Positions 10,241-20,349 of a DNA stretch of 64,000 bases are shown piece after piece. The position numbers and the translations under genes were made by a program. The notes below the pieces were generated by a model. That model did no database searches. It saw only the letters and a list, made by a program, of their open reading frames with translations, and was not told the DNA's origin. Location of the stretch: positions 3,814,645 through 3,878,644 of the forward strand of contig CP022114.1 of the NCBI GenBank assembly GCA_002211745.1, given 5' to 3'. The stretch comes from Kluyvera genomosp. 3. Its GTDB lineage: Bacteria > Pseudomonadota > Gammaproteobacteria > Enterobacterales > Enterobacteriaceae. Within the stretch, counting starts at the first letter, position 1. Each line of letters begins with the position of its first letter.

Positions 10241-11164
10241 TCACGCCACCAGCAAGGAGACGAAGGCTAAAAAGGCTAAACCGAACCCGGTCCAGGTGAT
10301 ACGACCGGTAATATCCAGACGCAGACGCGCCATGCTGTTTTCGAACAGCGCGATAATCAGCACGCCGACCACCAGCTTGACGATGGCGGCAACGATCGCG
10401 ATAACCAGGCCGCTCACGCTAAAGCTGGTCATCTGGCCCCACGGGATAAACACGCCAACGAACATTTGCAGCACCACCAGCTGTTTCAGGCTGATGCCCC
10501 ACTTCAGCACGCCGAAGCCGCTGCCGCTGTACTCGGACAGCGGGCCTTCCTGCAGCTCCTGCTCCGCTTCCGCTAAGTCGAACGGCAGTTTGCCCATTTC
10601 GATAAAGGTGGCGAAGGCACAGGCGCAGAAGGCCAGCGCCAGCGGAATGCTGCGGCTGACCGGCCAATGGTAAAGGGTGTCGGTGATATTGCTGATGTGC
10701 GTTGAACCGGCCACCAGCGCGGCGACCCACAGGCCGAGCAGCAGAATCGGTTCCACCAGCACGCCGAGCATCGCTTCACGGCTGGCACCAATGGCGGTAA
10801 ACGGGCTACCGGTGTCGAGACCGGCAATCGCGAAGAAGAAACGCGCAACGGCAAACAGATAGATCAGGGTAATCAGGTCACCCAGACCCGGCAGCGGCGA
10901 CGCCACGGTGACCACCGGCAGCGCGGTGGTGATGGTCAGCATCACGCCCACCATCACAAACGGCGTCAGGCGGAAGACCCAGCCGGAAGCATCCGGGCCA
11001 ATGCTCTGGCGACCCAGCAGTTTGATGATGTCGCGATACTCCTGCATCACGCCCGGCCCGCGACGGTTATGCAACCGAGCGCGCAGTACGCGGGTAATAC
11101 CGGAGAGCAGCGGCGCGACGGCGAACAGCACCAGCGCCTGCAATAAAGCAAATAAGACCGTCAT
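10241..11164 (-). CDS. hycD: HycD, formate hydrogenlyase membrane subunit (NuoH-like)
   Basis: Polytopic inner-membrane subunit that anchors the hydrogenase arm, homologous to NuoH of complex I. It is intact at 307 aa with about eight hydrophobic spans. The conserved acidic loop lies in EMGKLPFDLAEAEQEL and the family motif NRRGPG is near the N-terminus. It lies 2 bp downstream of hycC and 16 bp upstream of hycE. Confidence 0.97.
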   Translation of the reverse strand: MTVLFALLQALVLFAVAPLLSGITRVLRARLHNRRGPGVMQEYRDIIKLLGRQSIGPDASGWVFRLTPFVMVGVMLTITTALPVVTVASPLPGLGDLITLIYLFAVARFFFAIAGLDTGSPFTAIGASREAMLGVLVEPILLLGLWVAALVAGSTHISNITDTLYHWPVSRSIPLALAFCACAFATFIEMGKLPFDLAEAEQELQEGPLSEYSGSGFGVLKWGISLKQLVVLQMFVGVFIPWGQMTSFSVSGLVIAIVAAIVKLVVGVLIIALFENSMARLRLDITGRITWTGFGLAFLAFVSLLVA

Positions 11165-11166
11165 GT

Positions 11167-12989
11167 TCAGGCTCCTCGAGAGATGACAATCACGACCAGC
11201 ACCGCCAGTTCAACCAGCGCCAGACGTTGCAGCAGCGGCGCCGCCGCGTTCTGCCAGCCTGGAACCAGAGAGACCGGGTTGAGCCATTTACGCAGTTTGA
11301 GTACCGGGGCAAAGGCCTGTTTCACCGGCATTGCAAAACCGTGCGCGGTAATCACCATTGACTGTTCGTGGTCGTAGCCGCAGACCCACGCCGCGCCGCG
11401 CGAACGGCTCGGCAGGCGGTTGCCTTTGAGCAGCGCCAGAATGATGAACGGCAGCAGCGGGCAGGCAATCAGCAGCAGGGTAATCATCGGCTGGGACACC
11501 ACGGTGTGCGCGGTCGCCATCGGCAGCGGCACGGCAGTACTCAGCAGCGGCAGCAGCCACGGTGCGGCGACACCGCCCACGATGCACAGCAGCGCCATCA
11601 CCACGGTGCTAATTGCCATCAGCAGCGGCGCGCAGCAGGCGTTTTCCGCCTCTTTGGTGCGCGGCGCGCCAAGGAAGGTGACACCGTAGACTTTCGCCAT
11701 ACACATCACCGCCAGCGCGCCGGTAATCGCCAGACCAACGGCCAGCAGCGGCCCCAACAGACGACCAATAAACGCCCCGCTGGTGCTCAGTTTGAAGAAG
11801 GACTGATAGATAACCCACTCACCGGCAAAGCCGTTCAGCGGCGGCAGCGCGGCCATTGCCATCAGGCCCACCAGCATCGCCAGCGAGATCATCGGCATAC
11901 GCTTGCCAATCCCGCCCAGCTTTTCGATGTCGCGATGGCCGGTACGGAACCAGACCGCCCCGCGCCGAGGAACAGCGTGGTTTTAAACAGGCTATGGTTA
12001 AGCAGATGGTACAGACCACCGACCAGGCCCAGCGCCACCATCACCGGCTGTTGCAGCGCCAGACCGGTGACGCCAACGCCCAGACCCAGCAGGATAATGC
12101 CGATGTTTTCCAGAGTGTGGTACGCCAGCAGGCGCTGAATGTTGTGCTCCATCAGCGCGTACAATCCGCCGACAAACGCGGTGATCATCCCCAGCACCAG
12201 CAGGGCAATGCCCCACCACAGCGGCTGAGCATCGCCCAGCAGCGAGACGGTGAGAATGCCGAGCAGACCCACTTTCATCACCACGGTCGAAAACAGCGCG
12301 GCAGCCGGTGCGCTGGCATTGGCATGCGCCGAAGGCACCCAACCGTGCAGCGGGATAATGCCCGCCAACAGGCCAAAGCCCAGTACGCACAGCACCCAAA
12401 TGTCAGAGCCGACCGGCAGTTGCTGCGCACGTTCGTTCAGCAGCACCAGATCCAGCGTACCGTAACGCTGCCACAGCAGCAGGCAGGCAATCGCCAGCAG
12501 AATGGTGCCCAGACGGCCCAGCGCAAACCACAGTTTGCCGGAAGAGGCGCAGCCGGTAAGGAACGCGCCGCACAGCGCCATAATTTCCGCCATCACCACC
12601 AGCGAGCCGAAGCCGCTGGCGACAATCGCACAGACAGCCGCCGCCAGCAGCACGTTCACCAGCAGACCGTTGTTTTTCACTTTCGGGTGGCGATGCCAGT
12701 CGATGTTGTAGAGGCTGACAAACAGTCCGCACAGGCCAAGCGCAATCAGCCAGACCGCGTTCAGCGGCGTGACCAGCACGCTGTAGTGCACCAGCGACAG
12801 ATGGCCCATCACCGGAAAGGCGTGAATCAGCACCTGCACCCCGGCCAGCAGCGCGCAAACGCTGCCCAGCGCGCCGCCAATCCCGGCGATAAACCCGCTC
12901 AGCGATTTTTTAAACGACAGCAAAAAGGAGAGCACCGCGGCGAAGGCAAACCACGCCACGGCGCTATTGATTAAGGTCATCACGCTCAT
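11167..12989 (-). CDS. hycC: HycC, formate hydrogenlyase antiporter-like membrane subunit (one frameshift)
   Basis: Large NuoL/M/N-like membrane protein of formate hydrogenlyase, possibly coupling H2 evolution to ion movement. It has many transmembrane spans. The conserved segment LPLHGWVPSAHANASAP and the histidines of AYHTLENIG are intact. The frame breaks at about 11962 (gcggggcgg for gcgggggcgg, in FLGAGAVWFRTGHRDIEKLGG). Restored length is about 607 aa; E. coli has 608. The start overlaps the hycB stop by 4 bp. Confidence 0.95.
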
Positions 12990-13594
12990 TTCGCCTCTCC
13001 TTGTTGCGCCTGAAACAGCGACAGATCGCCTAAATCGGTGTGGAAGGTCAGCTCACGTTTGCGTTTGCTGACGCGGGCGATATCCATGTTGTTGACCAGA
13101 TGCAGCGCTTTCGTCGGACAGGTGCGGATACAGGCCGGGCCTTCCTCATCGAAATGGCACAGGTCGCATTTCACCGCGATAGCGCGCACGCCCGGTACCC
13201 AGTCGAGCAGGGTACTGACGCGAGCCGGAGCAGGTGGCGCAGGCAGCGCTTTCGGCGTGTTGGCGTTCGCCGGGATATCCAGCGGGCGGCTACCGGAAAA
13301 TTCAATCGCCCCAAACGGGCAGGCGATGCCGCACAGTTTGCAGCTGACGCACAGGCTTTCGTTAAGCTGTACGACGCCATCGACGCGGTTAATGGCATTG
13401 ACCGGGCATACTCCGGCGCACGGCGCGTCTTCACATTGGTGGCACAACTGTGGCGCGGATTCTTTTTCATTGAGCATTACTCTGAGCCGCGGCATCGATT
13501 GCAGGCCATGGTGGCGATGCGTTTCCGAGCAGGCTGCTTCGCAGGTGCGGCAACCGATACAGAGGGTAGAGTCAGCAATTACAAAACGATTCAC
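12986..13594 (-). CDS. hycB: HycB, formate hydrogenlyase ferredoxin-like subunit
   Basis: Carries four [4Fe-4S] clusters and links formate dehydrogenase H (FdhF, not in this window) to the hydrogenase subunits. Cluster motifs: CIGCRTCEAAC, CHQCEDAPCAGVCP, CVSCKLCGIACP and CDLC..CIRTCP. Intact, 202 aa. It lies 83 bp after hycA, and that gap contains a candidate FhlA site. Confidence 0.97.
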   Translation of the reverse strand: MNRFVIADSTLCIGCRTCEAACSETHRHHGLQSMPRLRVMLNEKESAPQLCHQCEDAPCAGVCPVNAINRVDGVVQLNESLCVSCKLCGIACPFGAIEFSGSRPLDIPANANTPKALPAPPAPARVSTLLDWVPGVRAIAVKCDLCHFDEEGPACIRTCPTKALHLVNNMDIARVSKRKRELTFHTDLGDLSLFQAQQGEAK

Positions 13595-13644
13595 CAGGTC
13601 TTCCTCAGGTGACAGTCATTTTTGACGAAATCATGCAGAGCAGG

Positions 13645-13657
13645 TGTCATTTCGACA
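13645..13657. promoter_or_regulatory. Candidate FhlA upstream activating site between hycA and hycB
   Basis: TGTCATTTCGACA, part of the imperfect palindrome gtgtcatttcgacac. The core TGTCATTTCG recurs at 14253-14262 in the hycA/hypA intergenic region. FhlA sites have been reported both in the divergent region and between hycA and hycB in E. coli, which fits. The assignment is inferred from the shared core and its position. Confidence 0.5.
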
Positions 13658-13677
13658 CCCGTCGACACACCGATAAT

Positions 13678-14145
13678 TCAGGCGATGGAAGCCTGATGAG
13701 ATTGCTGCGCCAGGCCGCCGAAATTAACCGGGCTGTCGCTCTCCAGCGCCGCATACAGGGTGTCGTATACCGGCGAAATTTTTTCCAGGTAGTGTTCCAG
13801 CACCTGCTCGCGATCGCGGATATTGATGGTGCCATCAATAAAGCCGCTGGCGTTCAGCTCGGCGCGCGCAACGCACTCTTTATTCAGGCCATCCCGCGTT
13901 TCCACGTAGTACTCAACGGTGTGGCTGTTAAAGCCGCCTGACAGGCTGACGGAGACCACAAAATGTTCGAACAGCACGAAGCTCAGCTCTTTCTCCGGTG
14001 CGCAGTTCATCGCGTGATGCAGACGCGCTTTTGACAATGTGATCCCTTGAACCAGAGAGTTACAGTACACACGCCATTGATCCTGATGGCGGCGGTGACG
14101 ATCGGCGATGTAGTCGGCCTTCTCGCTAATTTCCCAAATAGTCAT
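13678..14145 (-). CDS. hycA: HycA, negative regulator of the formate regulon
   Basis: Antagonist of FhlA that dampens hyc/hyp expression. 155 aa from the ATG at 14145 (MTIWEISEKADYIADRH); E. coli has 153. The frame stays open upstream to 14184, but that start would lie inside the sigma-54 -12 element, so the downstream ATG is preferred. The C-terminus is less conserved than the middle segment SKARLHHAMNCAPEKELSFV. First gene of the hyc operon. Confidence 0.93.
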   Translation of the reverse strand: MTIWEISEKADYIADRHRRHQDQWRVYCNSLVQGITLSKARLHHAMNCAPEKELSFVLFEHFVVSVSLSGGFNSHTVEYYVETRDGLNKECVARAELNASGFIDGTINIRDREQVLEHYLEKISPVYDTLYAALESDSPVNFGGLAQQSHQASIA

Positions 14146-14178
14146 GTCGGTTACCCGGTTAATAGAAACAAGCCTCCT

Positions 14179-14195
14179 AAGCACATTTCATGCCA
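14179..14195 (-). promoter_or_regulatory. Sigma-54 promoter of the hyc operon
   Basis: On the minus strand the sequence reads TGGCATGAAATGTGCTT: GG of the -24 box and GC of the -12 box at the right spacing for RpoN. It lies 34 bp upstream of hycA. FhlA, encoded in this window, is the expected activator. Confidence 0.8.
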
Positions 14196-14230
14196 TATTT
14201 TTAATACATTGATTTTTATTGGCTTTCCAG

Positions 14231-14262
14231 AAATGACATGCCGCTAACGACATGTCATTTCG
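14231..14262. promoter_or_regulatory. Inverted repeat / candidate FhlA operator between hyc and hyp
   Basis: Perfect inverted repeat AAATGACATG-N10-CATGTCATTT at 14231-14260, running into TGTCATTTCG at 14253-14262. It lies between the two divergent sigma-54 promoters, where a shared FhlA activating site is expected. Assignment to FhlA is inferred. Confidence 0.6.
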
Positions 14263-14310
14263 TCAGGGTGACATCGTCATCGACAGTCTTTCGCGACGCT
14301 TTTACATCTC

Positions 14311-14326
14311 TGGCATCGTTATTGCA
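14311..14326 (+). promoter_or_regulatory. Sigma-54 promoter of the hyp operon
   Basis: TGGCATCGTTATTGCA matches the RpoN -24/-12 consensus (TGGCAC-N5-TTGC) closely. It lies 35 bp upstream of the hypA start codon, with a GGGAGG ribosome site between. Confidence 0.85.
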
Positions 14327-14360
14327 TTACGTCTGCAAGTTAAGAGAAACGGGAGGCGTT

Positions 14361-14711
14361 ATGCACGAAATCACGCTCTGCCAGCGGGCGCTGGAAATTG
14401 TTGAACAACAGGCGATACAGAACGGCGCGAAGCGCGTGACGGGCGTCTGGATCAAGGTCGGCGCTTTTTCTTGTGTAGAGACGAGCGCAATGACCTTTTG
14501 TTTTGATCTGGTGTGCCGCGGCACGCTGGCTGAAGGCTGTAAACTCCACGTCGAAGAGCAGGAGGCGGAGTGCTGGTGTGAATCCTGCCAGCAGTATGTC
14601 CAGCTCGTGTCGGTACACGTCCGCCGTTGCCCGCAGTGCAACAGCGACAACCTGCGCATCGTCGCCGACGACGGTTTACAGATTCAGCGAATTGAAATTG
14701 ATCAGGAGTAA
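14361..14711 (+). CDS. hypA: HypA, hydrogenase nickel incorporation protein
   Basis: Nickel metallochaperone that, with HypB, loads Ni into HycE. The N-terminal Ni-binding MHEITL is present, so the initiator must be the ATG at 14361, which follows GGGAGG by 6 nt. A zinc-finger domain with CWCESC and CPQC pairs is present. 116 aa, as in E. coli. It ends 3 bp before hypB. Confidence 0.97.
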   Translation: MHEITLCQRALEIVEQQAIQNGAKRVTGVWIKVGAFSCVETSAMTFCFDLVCRGTLAEGCKLHVEEQEAECWCESCQQYVQLVSVHVRRCPQCNSDNLRIVADDGLQIQRIEIDQE

Positions 14712-14714
14712 AGT

Positions 14715-15587
14715 ATGTGTACCACCTGTGGTTGTGCCGAAGGCAACCTCTATATAGAGGGCGATGAACGTAATCCGCATTCACTGTTCCGCAGCGCCCC
14801 CTTCGCACCGGCGGACCGTCCGGCCCTGTCGATTACCGGCGTCAGAACGCAACAATTCCAGCCGCAGGCCGCCGATAACGGCGATCTGCACTACGGCCAT
14901 GGCGAAGCAGGCACCCACGCGCCGGGCATGAGCCAGCGGCGGATGCTGGAAGTCGAAATCGACGTGCTGGATAAAAACAACCAGATTGCCGCCCGCAACC
15001 GCGCGCGCTTCGCCGCCCGCGAACAGCTGGTGCTGAATCTGGTCTCCAGCCCCGGTTCCGGTAAAACCACCCTGCTTACCGAAACCCTGATGCGCCTGAA
15101 AGATCGCGTCTCCTGCGCCGTGATTGAAGGCGACCAGCAGACAGTCAACGACGCCGCGCGCATTCGCGCCACCGGCACCCCGGCGATTCAGGTCAATACC
15201 GGTAAAGGCTGCCACCTCGACGCGCAGATGATTGCCGACGCCGCGCCGCGCCTGCCGCTCGAGAGCAACGGGATTCTGTTTATTGAAAACGTCGGCAACC
15301 TGGTGTGTCCGGCGAGCTTCGACCTTGGCGAGCGCCATAAGGTTGCGGTGCTGTCGGTTACCGAAGGCGAAGACAAGCCGCTGAAATATCCGCATATGTT
15401 CGCCGCCGCCTCGGTGATGCTGCTCAATAAAGTCGACCTGTTGCCGTACCTCAACTTCGACGTTGAGAAGTGCCTCGCCTGCGCTCGCGAAGTGAACCCG
15501 GATATTGAAATCATCCTCATCTCCGCCACCAGCGGAGAAGGCATGGACACCTGGCTAAACTGGCTGGAGACGCAGCGATGTGCATAG
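14715..15587 (+). CDS. hypB: HypB, nickel-loading GTPase of hydrogenase maturation
   Basis: SIMIBI-class GTPase driving nickel delivery. The N-terminus [10 protein letters not shown] carries the high-affinity CxxCGC nickel motif. The P-loop is [11 protein letters not shown], the Mg-binding region EGDQQT, and the guanine-specificity motif NKVDLLPY. Only a short His-rich stretch ([10 protein letters not shown]) is present, as in E. coli. Intact, 290 aa. Its end overlaps hypC by 10 bp. Confidence 0.97.
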   Translation: MCTTCGCAEGNLYIEGDERNPHSLFRSAPFAPADRPALSITGVRTQQFQPQAADNGDLHYGHGEAGTHAPGMSQRRMLEVEIDVLDKNNQIAARNRARFAAREQLVLNLVSSPGSGKTTLLTETLMRLKDRVSCAVIEGDQQTVNDAARIRATGTPAIQVNTGKGCHLDAQMIADAAPRLPLESNGILFIENVGNLVCPASFDLGERHKVAVLSVTEGEDKPLKYPHMFAAASVMLLNKVDLLPYLNFDVEKCLACAREVNPDIEIILISATSGEGMDTWLNWLETQRCA

Positions 15588-15850
15588 GCATTCCGGGACA
15601 AATTTCCGCCATTGACGGCGTGCAGGCAAAAGTGGACGTCTGCGGGATCAAGCGCGACGTCGACCTGACGCTTGTCGGCGCGGTGGATGAGAACGGCGAA
15701 TCGCGCATCGGCCAATGGGTGCTGGTGCACGTCGGCTTTGCCATGAGCGTCATCAATGAGGAAGAGGCGCGCGACACCCTCGCGGCGCTGGAAAATATGT
15801 TTGAAGTGGAGCCGGACGTTGGCGCCCTGCTCTTTGGCGAGGAACGGTAA
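15578..15850 (+). CDS. hypC: HypC, hydrogenase maturation chaperone
   Basis: Small chaperone that with HypD carries the Fe(CN)2CO unit to pre-HycE. The essential N-terminal cysteine is in MCIGIPG. 90 aa, the E. coli length. The start overlaps hypB and the stop overlaps the hypD start (taatg), so translation is coupled along the operon. Confidence 0.97.
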   Translation: MCIGIPGQISAIDGVQAKVDVCGIKRDVDLTLVGAVDENGESRIGQWVLVHVGFAMSVINEEEARDTLAALENMFEVEPDVGALLFGEER

Positions 15851-16969
15851 TGCGTTTTGTTGATGAGTACCGCGCGCCGGAACAGGTGATGCAGCTGATT
15901 GCCCACCTGAAAAACCGCGCGCAACATCTGGCTTATACCGCCGAACGCCCACTGCGCATCATGGAAGTGTGCGGCGGCCACACGCATGCGATTTTTAAAT
16001 TCGGTCTCGACCAGCTGCTGCCGGAGAACATCGAATTTATCCACGGCCGGGCTGCCCGGTGTGCGTGTTGCCGATGGGACGCATCGACACCTGTATTGAA
16101 ATTGCCAGCCATCCGGAGGTCATTTTCTGCACCTTCGGCGATGCCATGCGCGTGCCGGGGAAAAACGGCTCGCTGATGCAGGCCAAATCACGCGGCGCGG
16201 ATATTCGTATCGTCTATTCGCCAATGGATGCCCTCAAGCTGGCGCAGCAGAATCCGACGCGCAAAGTGGTGTTCTTTGGTCTGGGCTTTGAAACCACCAT
16301 GCCGACCACCGCCATTACGCTGCAACAGGCGAAGGCGCAGAACGTCGAGAATTTCTTCTTTTTCTGCCAGCACATCACGCTGATTCCTACCCTGCGCAGC
16401 CTGCTGGATCAGCCGGATAACGGCATCGACGCGTTCCTCGCGCCGGGTCATGTCAGCATGGTGATTGGCACTCACGCTTACGGCTTTATCGCCAGCGACT
16501 ATCATCGTCCGCTGGTGGTCGCGGGTTTCGAGCCGGTGGATCTGCTACAGGGCGTCAATATGCTGGTGGAGCAGAAAATTGCCGAAGAGAGCCGCGTCGA
16601 GAACCAGTATCGCCGCGTAGTGCCGGACGACGGCAACGCGCTGGCGCAAAAAGCGATTGCCGAGGTATTTACGGTCAAGGGCGACAGCGAATGGCGCGGC
16701 CTGGGATTAATCAACGATTCTGGCGTACAGCTGACCGACGACTATCAGCGTTTTGACGCCGAAAGCCACTTTAAGCCGCAGCCTCAGCGCGTCTGCGACG
16801 ACCCGCGCGCCCGCTGCGGCGACGTGCTCACCGGCCGCTGCAAACCGCACCAGTGCCCGCTGTTTGGCGCAACCTGCAATCCGCAAAGCGCGTTCGGCGC
16901 GCTGATGGTCTCGTCCGAAGGGCGTGCGCCGCCTGGTATCAATATCGCAGTCAGGAGTCCGAAGCATGA
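15850..16969 (+). CDS. hypD: HypD, Fe-CN/CO assembly scaffold (two frameshifts)
   Basis: [4Fe-4S] protein on which the Fe(CN)2CO group is built. CGGHTH is present near residue 42. The first break at about 16050 (ggccgggctg for ggcccgggctg) cuts the invariant [10 protein letters not shown] motif. The second at about 16920 (gaagggcg for gaaggggcg) affects the C-terminal tail ending QYRSQESEA. With both bases added the protein is 373 aa, the E. coli length. The stop TGA overlaps the hypE ATG (atga at 16966). Confidence 0.95.
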
Positions 16970-17974
16970 ACACTATCCAGTTAGCCCACGGCAGCGGCGG
17001 CCTGGCGATGCAACAGCTCATCGACAGCCTGTTTATGAAGGCTTTCGCCAATCCCTGGCTGGCCGAGCAAGAAGATCAGGCACGCCTGTCGCTGGCGTCA
17101 TTGACCGCGCACGGCGATCGCCTCGCGTTTTCCACCGACAGCTATGTGATTGACCCGCTGTTCTTCCCGGCGGCAATATCGGCAAGCTGGCGATTTGCGG
17201 CACCGCCAACGACGTGGCGGTCAGCGGCGCGGTCCCCCGTTATCTCTCCTGCGGATTTATTATCGAAGAGGGTTTGCCGCTGGAGACGCTGGAAGCGGTG
17301 GTGAACACCATGGCTGAAACGGCCAAAGCGGCAGACATCGCTATCGTCACCGGCGACACCAAGGTTGTCGGTCGCGGCGCGGCGGATAAACTGTTTATCA
17401 ACACCGCCGGGATGGGCGCGATTCCCGCCGACATTCATTGGGGCGCGGCAACGCTGACGCCGGGCGACGTGCTGATTGTCAGCGGCACCCTGGGCGACCA
17501 CGGCGCAACCATCCTTAATCTGCGTGAGCAGCTGGGCCTCGATGGCGAACTGCAAAGCGACTGCGCGGTGCTCACGCCGCTGATTCAAGCGCTGCGGCCG
17601 ATTGCCGGCGTCAAAGCGCTGCGCGATGCTACCCGCGGCGGCGTCAACGCGGTGGCCCACGAGTTTGCCGCCAGCTGCGGCTTTGGCGTCGAAATTCAGG
17701 AGCAGCATCTGCCGCTCAAAGACGCCGTGCGCGGCGTGTGCGAATTATTGGGCTTGACGCGCTTAACTTTGCCAATGAAGGTAAACTGGTGATTGGCGTC
17801 AGCCGCGACGCTGCCGAAGAGGTGCTGGCCGCACTGCGCGCCCATCCTTTAGGCAGCAATGCCGCTATCATTGGCGAAGTGACCGAACGCCGGGGAGTGC
17901 GCGTTGCCGGATTATACGGCGTGAAACGCACGCTGGATCTCCCTCACGCCGAGCCGCTTCCGCGAATTTGTTAA
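16966..17974 (+). CDS. hypE: HypE, carbamoyl dehydratase making the cyanide ligand (two frameshifts)
   Basis: ATP-dependent dehydration of a thiocarbamate on its C-terminal cysteine makes the CN ligands. The essential tail PRIC is present at the stop. PurM/SelD-like fold; N-terminus [12 protein letters not shown]. Breaks lie at about 17169 (ttcccggcgg for ttcccgggcgg, FFPGGNIGKLA) and about 17750 (ttgggctt for ttggggctt, ELLGLDALNFANEG). Restored length is 336 aa, as in E. coli. Confidence 0.95.
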
Positions 17975-18050
17975 CAGACCACTCAAGGTCTGCATTTTAT
18001 TATTATTATTATTTATCGCACCCTATGCGGTGCAGTTATGGGCAAGTGAC

Positions 18051-20128
18051 ATGTCGTATACACCGATGGCGATCTCGGTCAGCAAGGGCTGTTCGATATC
18101 ACCCGGACTCTTCTCCAACAGCCCGATCTGGCGGCGCTGAGCGAAACGCTGGCGCAACTGGCGAAACAGTCTTCGCTGGCTGACAGCGCGGCGATCGTTC
18201 TGCTCCAGCCGGGAAACCACCGCGCGGGCTATCACGCCACGCGTGAAGCCGGTCGGCCAATCGCTTACGAAGACGATAATCTACTGGCAAACGGCCCGGT
18301 CCGACGCCTGCTCTCTCGTCCCGACGCGCTCCACTGTAGCTACGCTGAGTTTAGCGAAGCCTGGCCGCAACTGGCGGCCAGCGAGCTGTATCAGCCGTTT
18401 GGCCACTATTGTCTGCTGCCGCTGGCGGCGGAGGGGCGCATCTTTGGCGGCTGCGAATTTATCCGCCAGGACGACCGCCCGTGGACCGAGAAAGAGTATC
18501 AGCGTCTGCACATTTTCACGCAGATCGTCGCCGTGGTGACCGAGCAAATTCAAAGCCGGGTGACCAATAACGTCGATTACGATCTGCTGTGCCGCGAGCG
18601 CGATAACTTCCGCATTCTGGTGGCCATCACCAACGCCGTGCTGTCGCGCCTCGATATGGACGAGCTGGTTAGCGCGGTGGCGAAAGAGATTCACTACTAC
18701 TTCAATATCGACGCCATCAGCGTGGTGCTGCGCAGCAACCGCAAGGGCAAACTGAATATCTACTCCACGCACTACATCGACGTTAACGATCCGGTGCACG
18801 ATCAGAGCGAAGTGAACGAGTCAGGCACGCTGACCGAGCGGGTGTTCAAAAGCAAAGAGATGCTGATGCTCAACCTCAACGAGCAGGACAAACTTGCCCC
18901 GTACGAGCGCCAGCTGTTTGAGATGTGGGACGATAAAATCCAGACGCTGTGCCTGCTGCCGCTGATGTCCGGCGACCAGATGCTCGGCGTGCTGAAGCTT
19001 GCCCAGTGCGATGAAAAAGTCTTCTGCGCTGCCAACCTCAAGCTGCTTAAACAGATTGCCGAACGCGTCTCCATCGCCGTGGATAACGCCCTCGCTTATC
19101 AGGAAATCCACCGTCTGAAAGAGCGTCTGGTGGATGAAAACCTGGCGTTGACCGAACAGCTCAACAACGTCGACGGCGAGTTTGGCGAAATCATCGGTCG
19201 TAGCGAAGCGATGTTCAACGTCCTCAAGCAGGTGGAGATGGTCGCCCCAAGCGACAGTACGGTGCTGATCCTCGGTGAAACCGGCACCGGCAAAGAGCTG
19301 ATTGCCCGCGCCATCCATAACCTGAGCGGCCGTAATAACCGCCGGATGGTGAAAATGAACTGCGCGGCAATGCCGGCGGCCTGCTGGAAAGCGACCTGTT
19401 CGGTCACGAGCGCGGCGCGTTTACCGGTGCCAGCGCCCAGCGCATTGGTCGCTTCGAACTGGCGGATAAAAGCTCGCTGTTCCTTGATGAAGTAGGCGAT
19501 ATGCCGCTGGAACTGCAGCCGAAACTGCTGCGTGTGTTGCAGGAGCAGGAGTTTGAACGTCTGGGCAGCAACAAGCTGATCCAGACCGACGTGCGCCTGA
19601 TCGCCGCCACCAACCGCGATCTCAAACAGATGGTGCTGGATCGCGAATTCCGTAGCGATCTCTACTATCGCCTCAACGTTTTCCCGATCCACCTGCCGCC
19701 GCTGCGCGAGCGCCCGGAAGATATTCCGCTGCTGGTGAAGGCCTTCACCTTTAAAATCGCCCGCCGTCTGGGGCGCAATATCGACAGCATTCCGGCGGAA
19801 ACGCTGCGCACGCTGAGCCAGATGGAGTGGCCAGGCAACGTACGTGAACTGGAAAACGTGATTGAACGCGCGGTGCTGCTGACCCGCGGCAGCGTGTTAC
19901 AGCTATCGATGCCGGAGCTGGCGTTCGCGGGCGATGAGCCACAACCGGCCCGGTGGCCGAAGCGGCGAAAGACGGCGAAGACGAATACCAGCTGATTGTT
20001 CGGATATTGAAAGAGACCAACGGCGTGGTGGCCGGGCCAAAGGCGCCGCACAGCGTCTCGGGCTGAAGCGCACCACGCTGCTGTCGCGCATGAAGCGTCT
20101 GGGCATCGATAAAGACGCGCTGATGTAA
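18051..20128 (+). CDS. fhlA: FhlA, formate-sensing sigma-54 activator (four frameshifts)
   Basis: Bacterial enhancer-binding protein that senses formate through N-terminal GAF domains and activates hyc, hyp and fdhF. The AAA+ domain has Walker A GETGTGKE, the sigma-54 contact loop GAFTGA (on the restored frame) and Walker B LFLDEVGD. A Fis-type helix-turn-helix follows (RLGLKRTTLLSRMKRLG). Frame breaks at about 18068, 19379, 19953 and 20042, each a lost G or C, the second just before GAFTGA. Restored length is about 693 aa; E. coli has 692. The gene is 76 bp after hypE. Confidence 0.95.
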
Positions 20129-20168
20129 CACCGCCCCGGCGTCGCTCCCTCAGACGGCGCCATTCAGT

Positions 20169-20203
20169 CCCCTCTCCCCATGGGAGAGGGTTAGGGTGAG
20201 GGG
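20169..20203. repeat. Hairpin repeat downstream of fhlA
   Basis: cccctctccccatgggagaggg followed by ttagggtgagggg. Copy of the window-wide hairpin repeat, 40 bp past the fhlA stop; it may act as its terminator or protect its 3' end. Confidence 0.75.
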
Positions 20204-20349
20204 CAGGCAGGGCATAAAAGAATATCCCTTTTAACGACATCGCATTCCCTTCCCATTGTTTCTTATTTTATGAAACACCGTTTTGTGAATCATTTCGCGT
20301 TCTGCAGTCTTAATGAATGATAAACAAGCGTTTTCTCCGGGAGACGCTT

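Noticed and set aside
11368-12974. Long plus-strand frames opposite hycC
   Set aside because: Antisense shadows of a conserved membrane protein gene, rich in Arg, Gln and His, with no ribosome site.
14692-14705. FNR-like site TTGAAATTGATCAG at the end of hypA
   Set aside because: E. coli has an FNR-dependent promoter inside hypA, but this site lies only 10 bp before the hypB start, too close to serve a promoter, and matches 8 of 10 positions.
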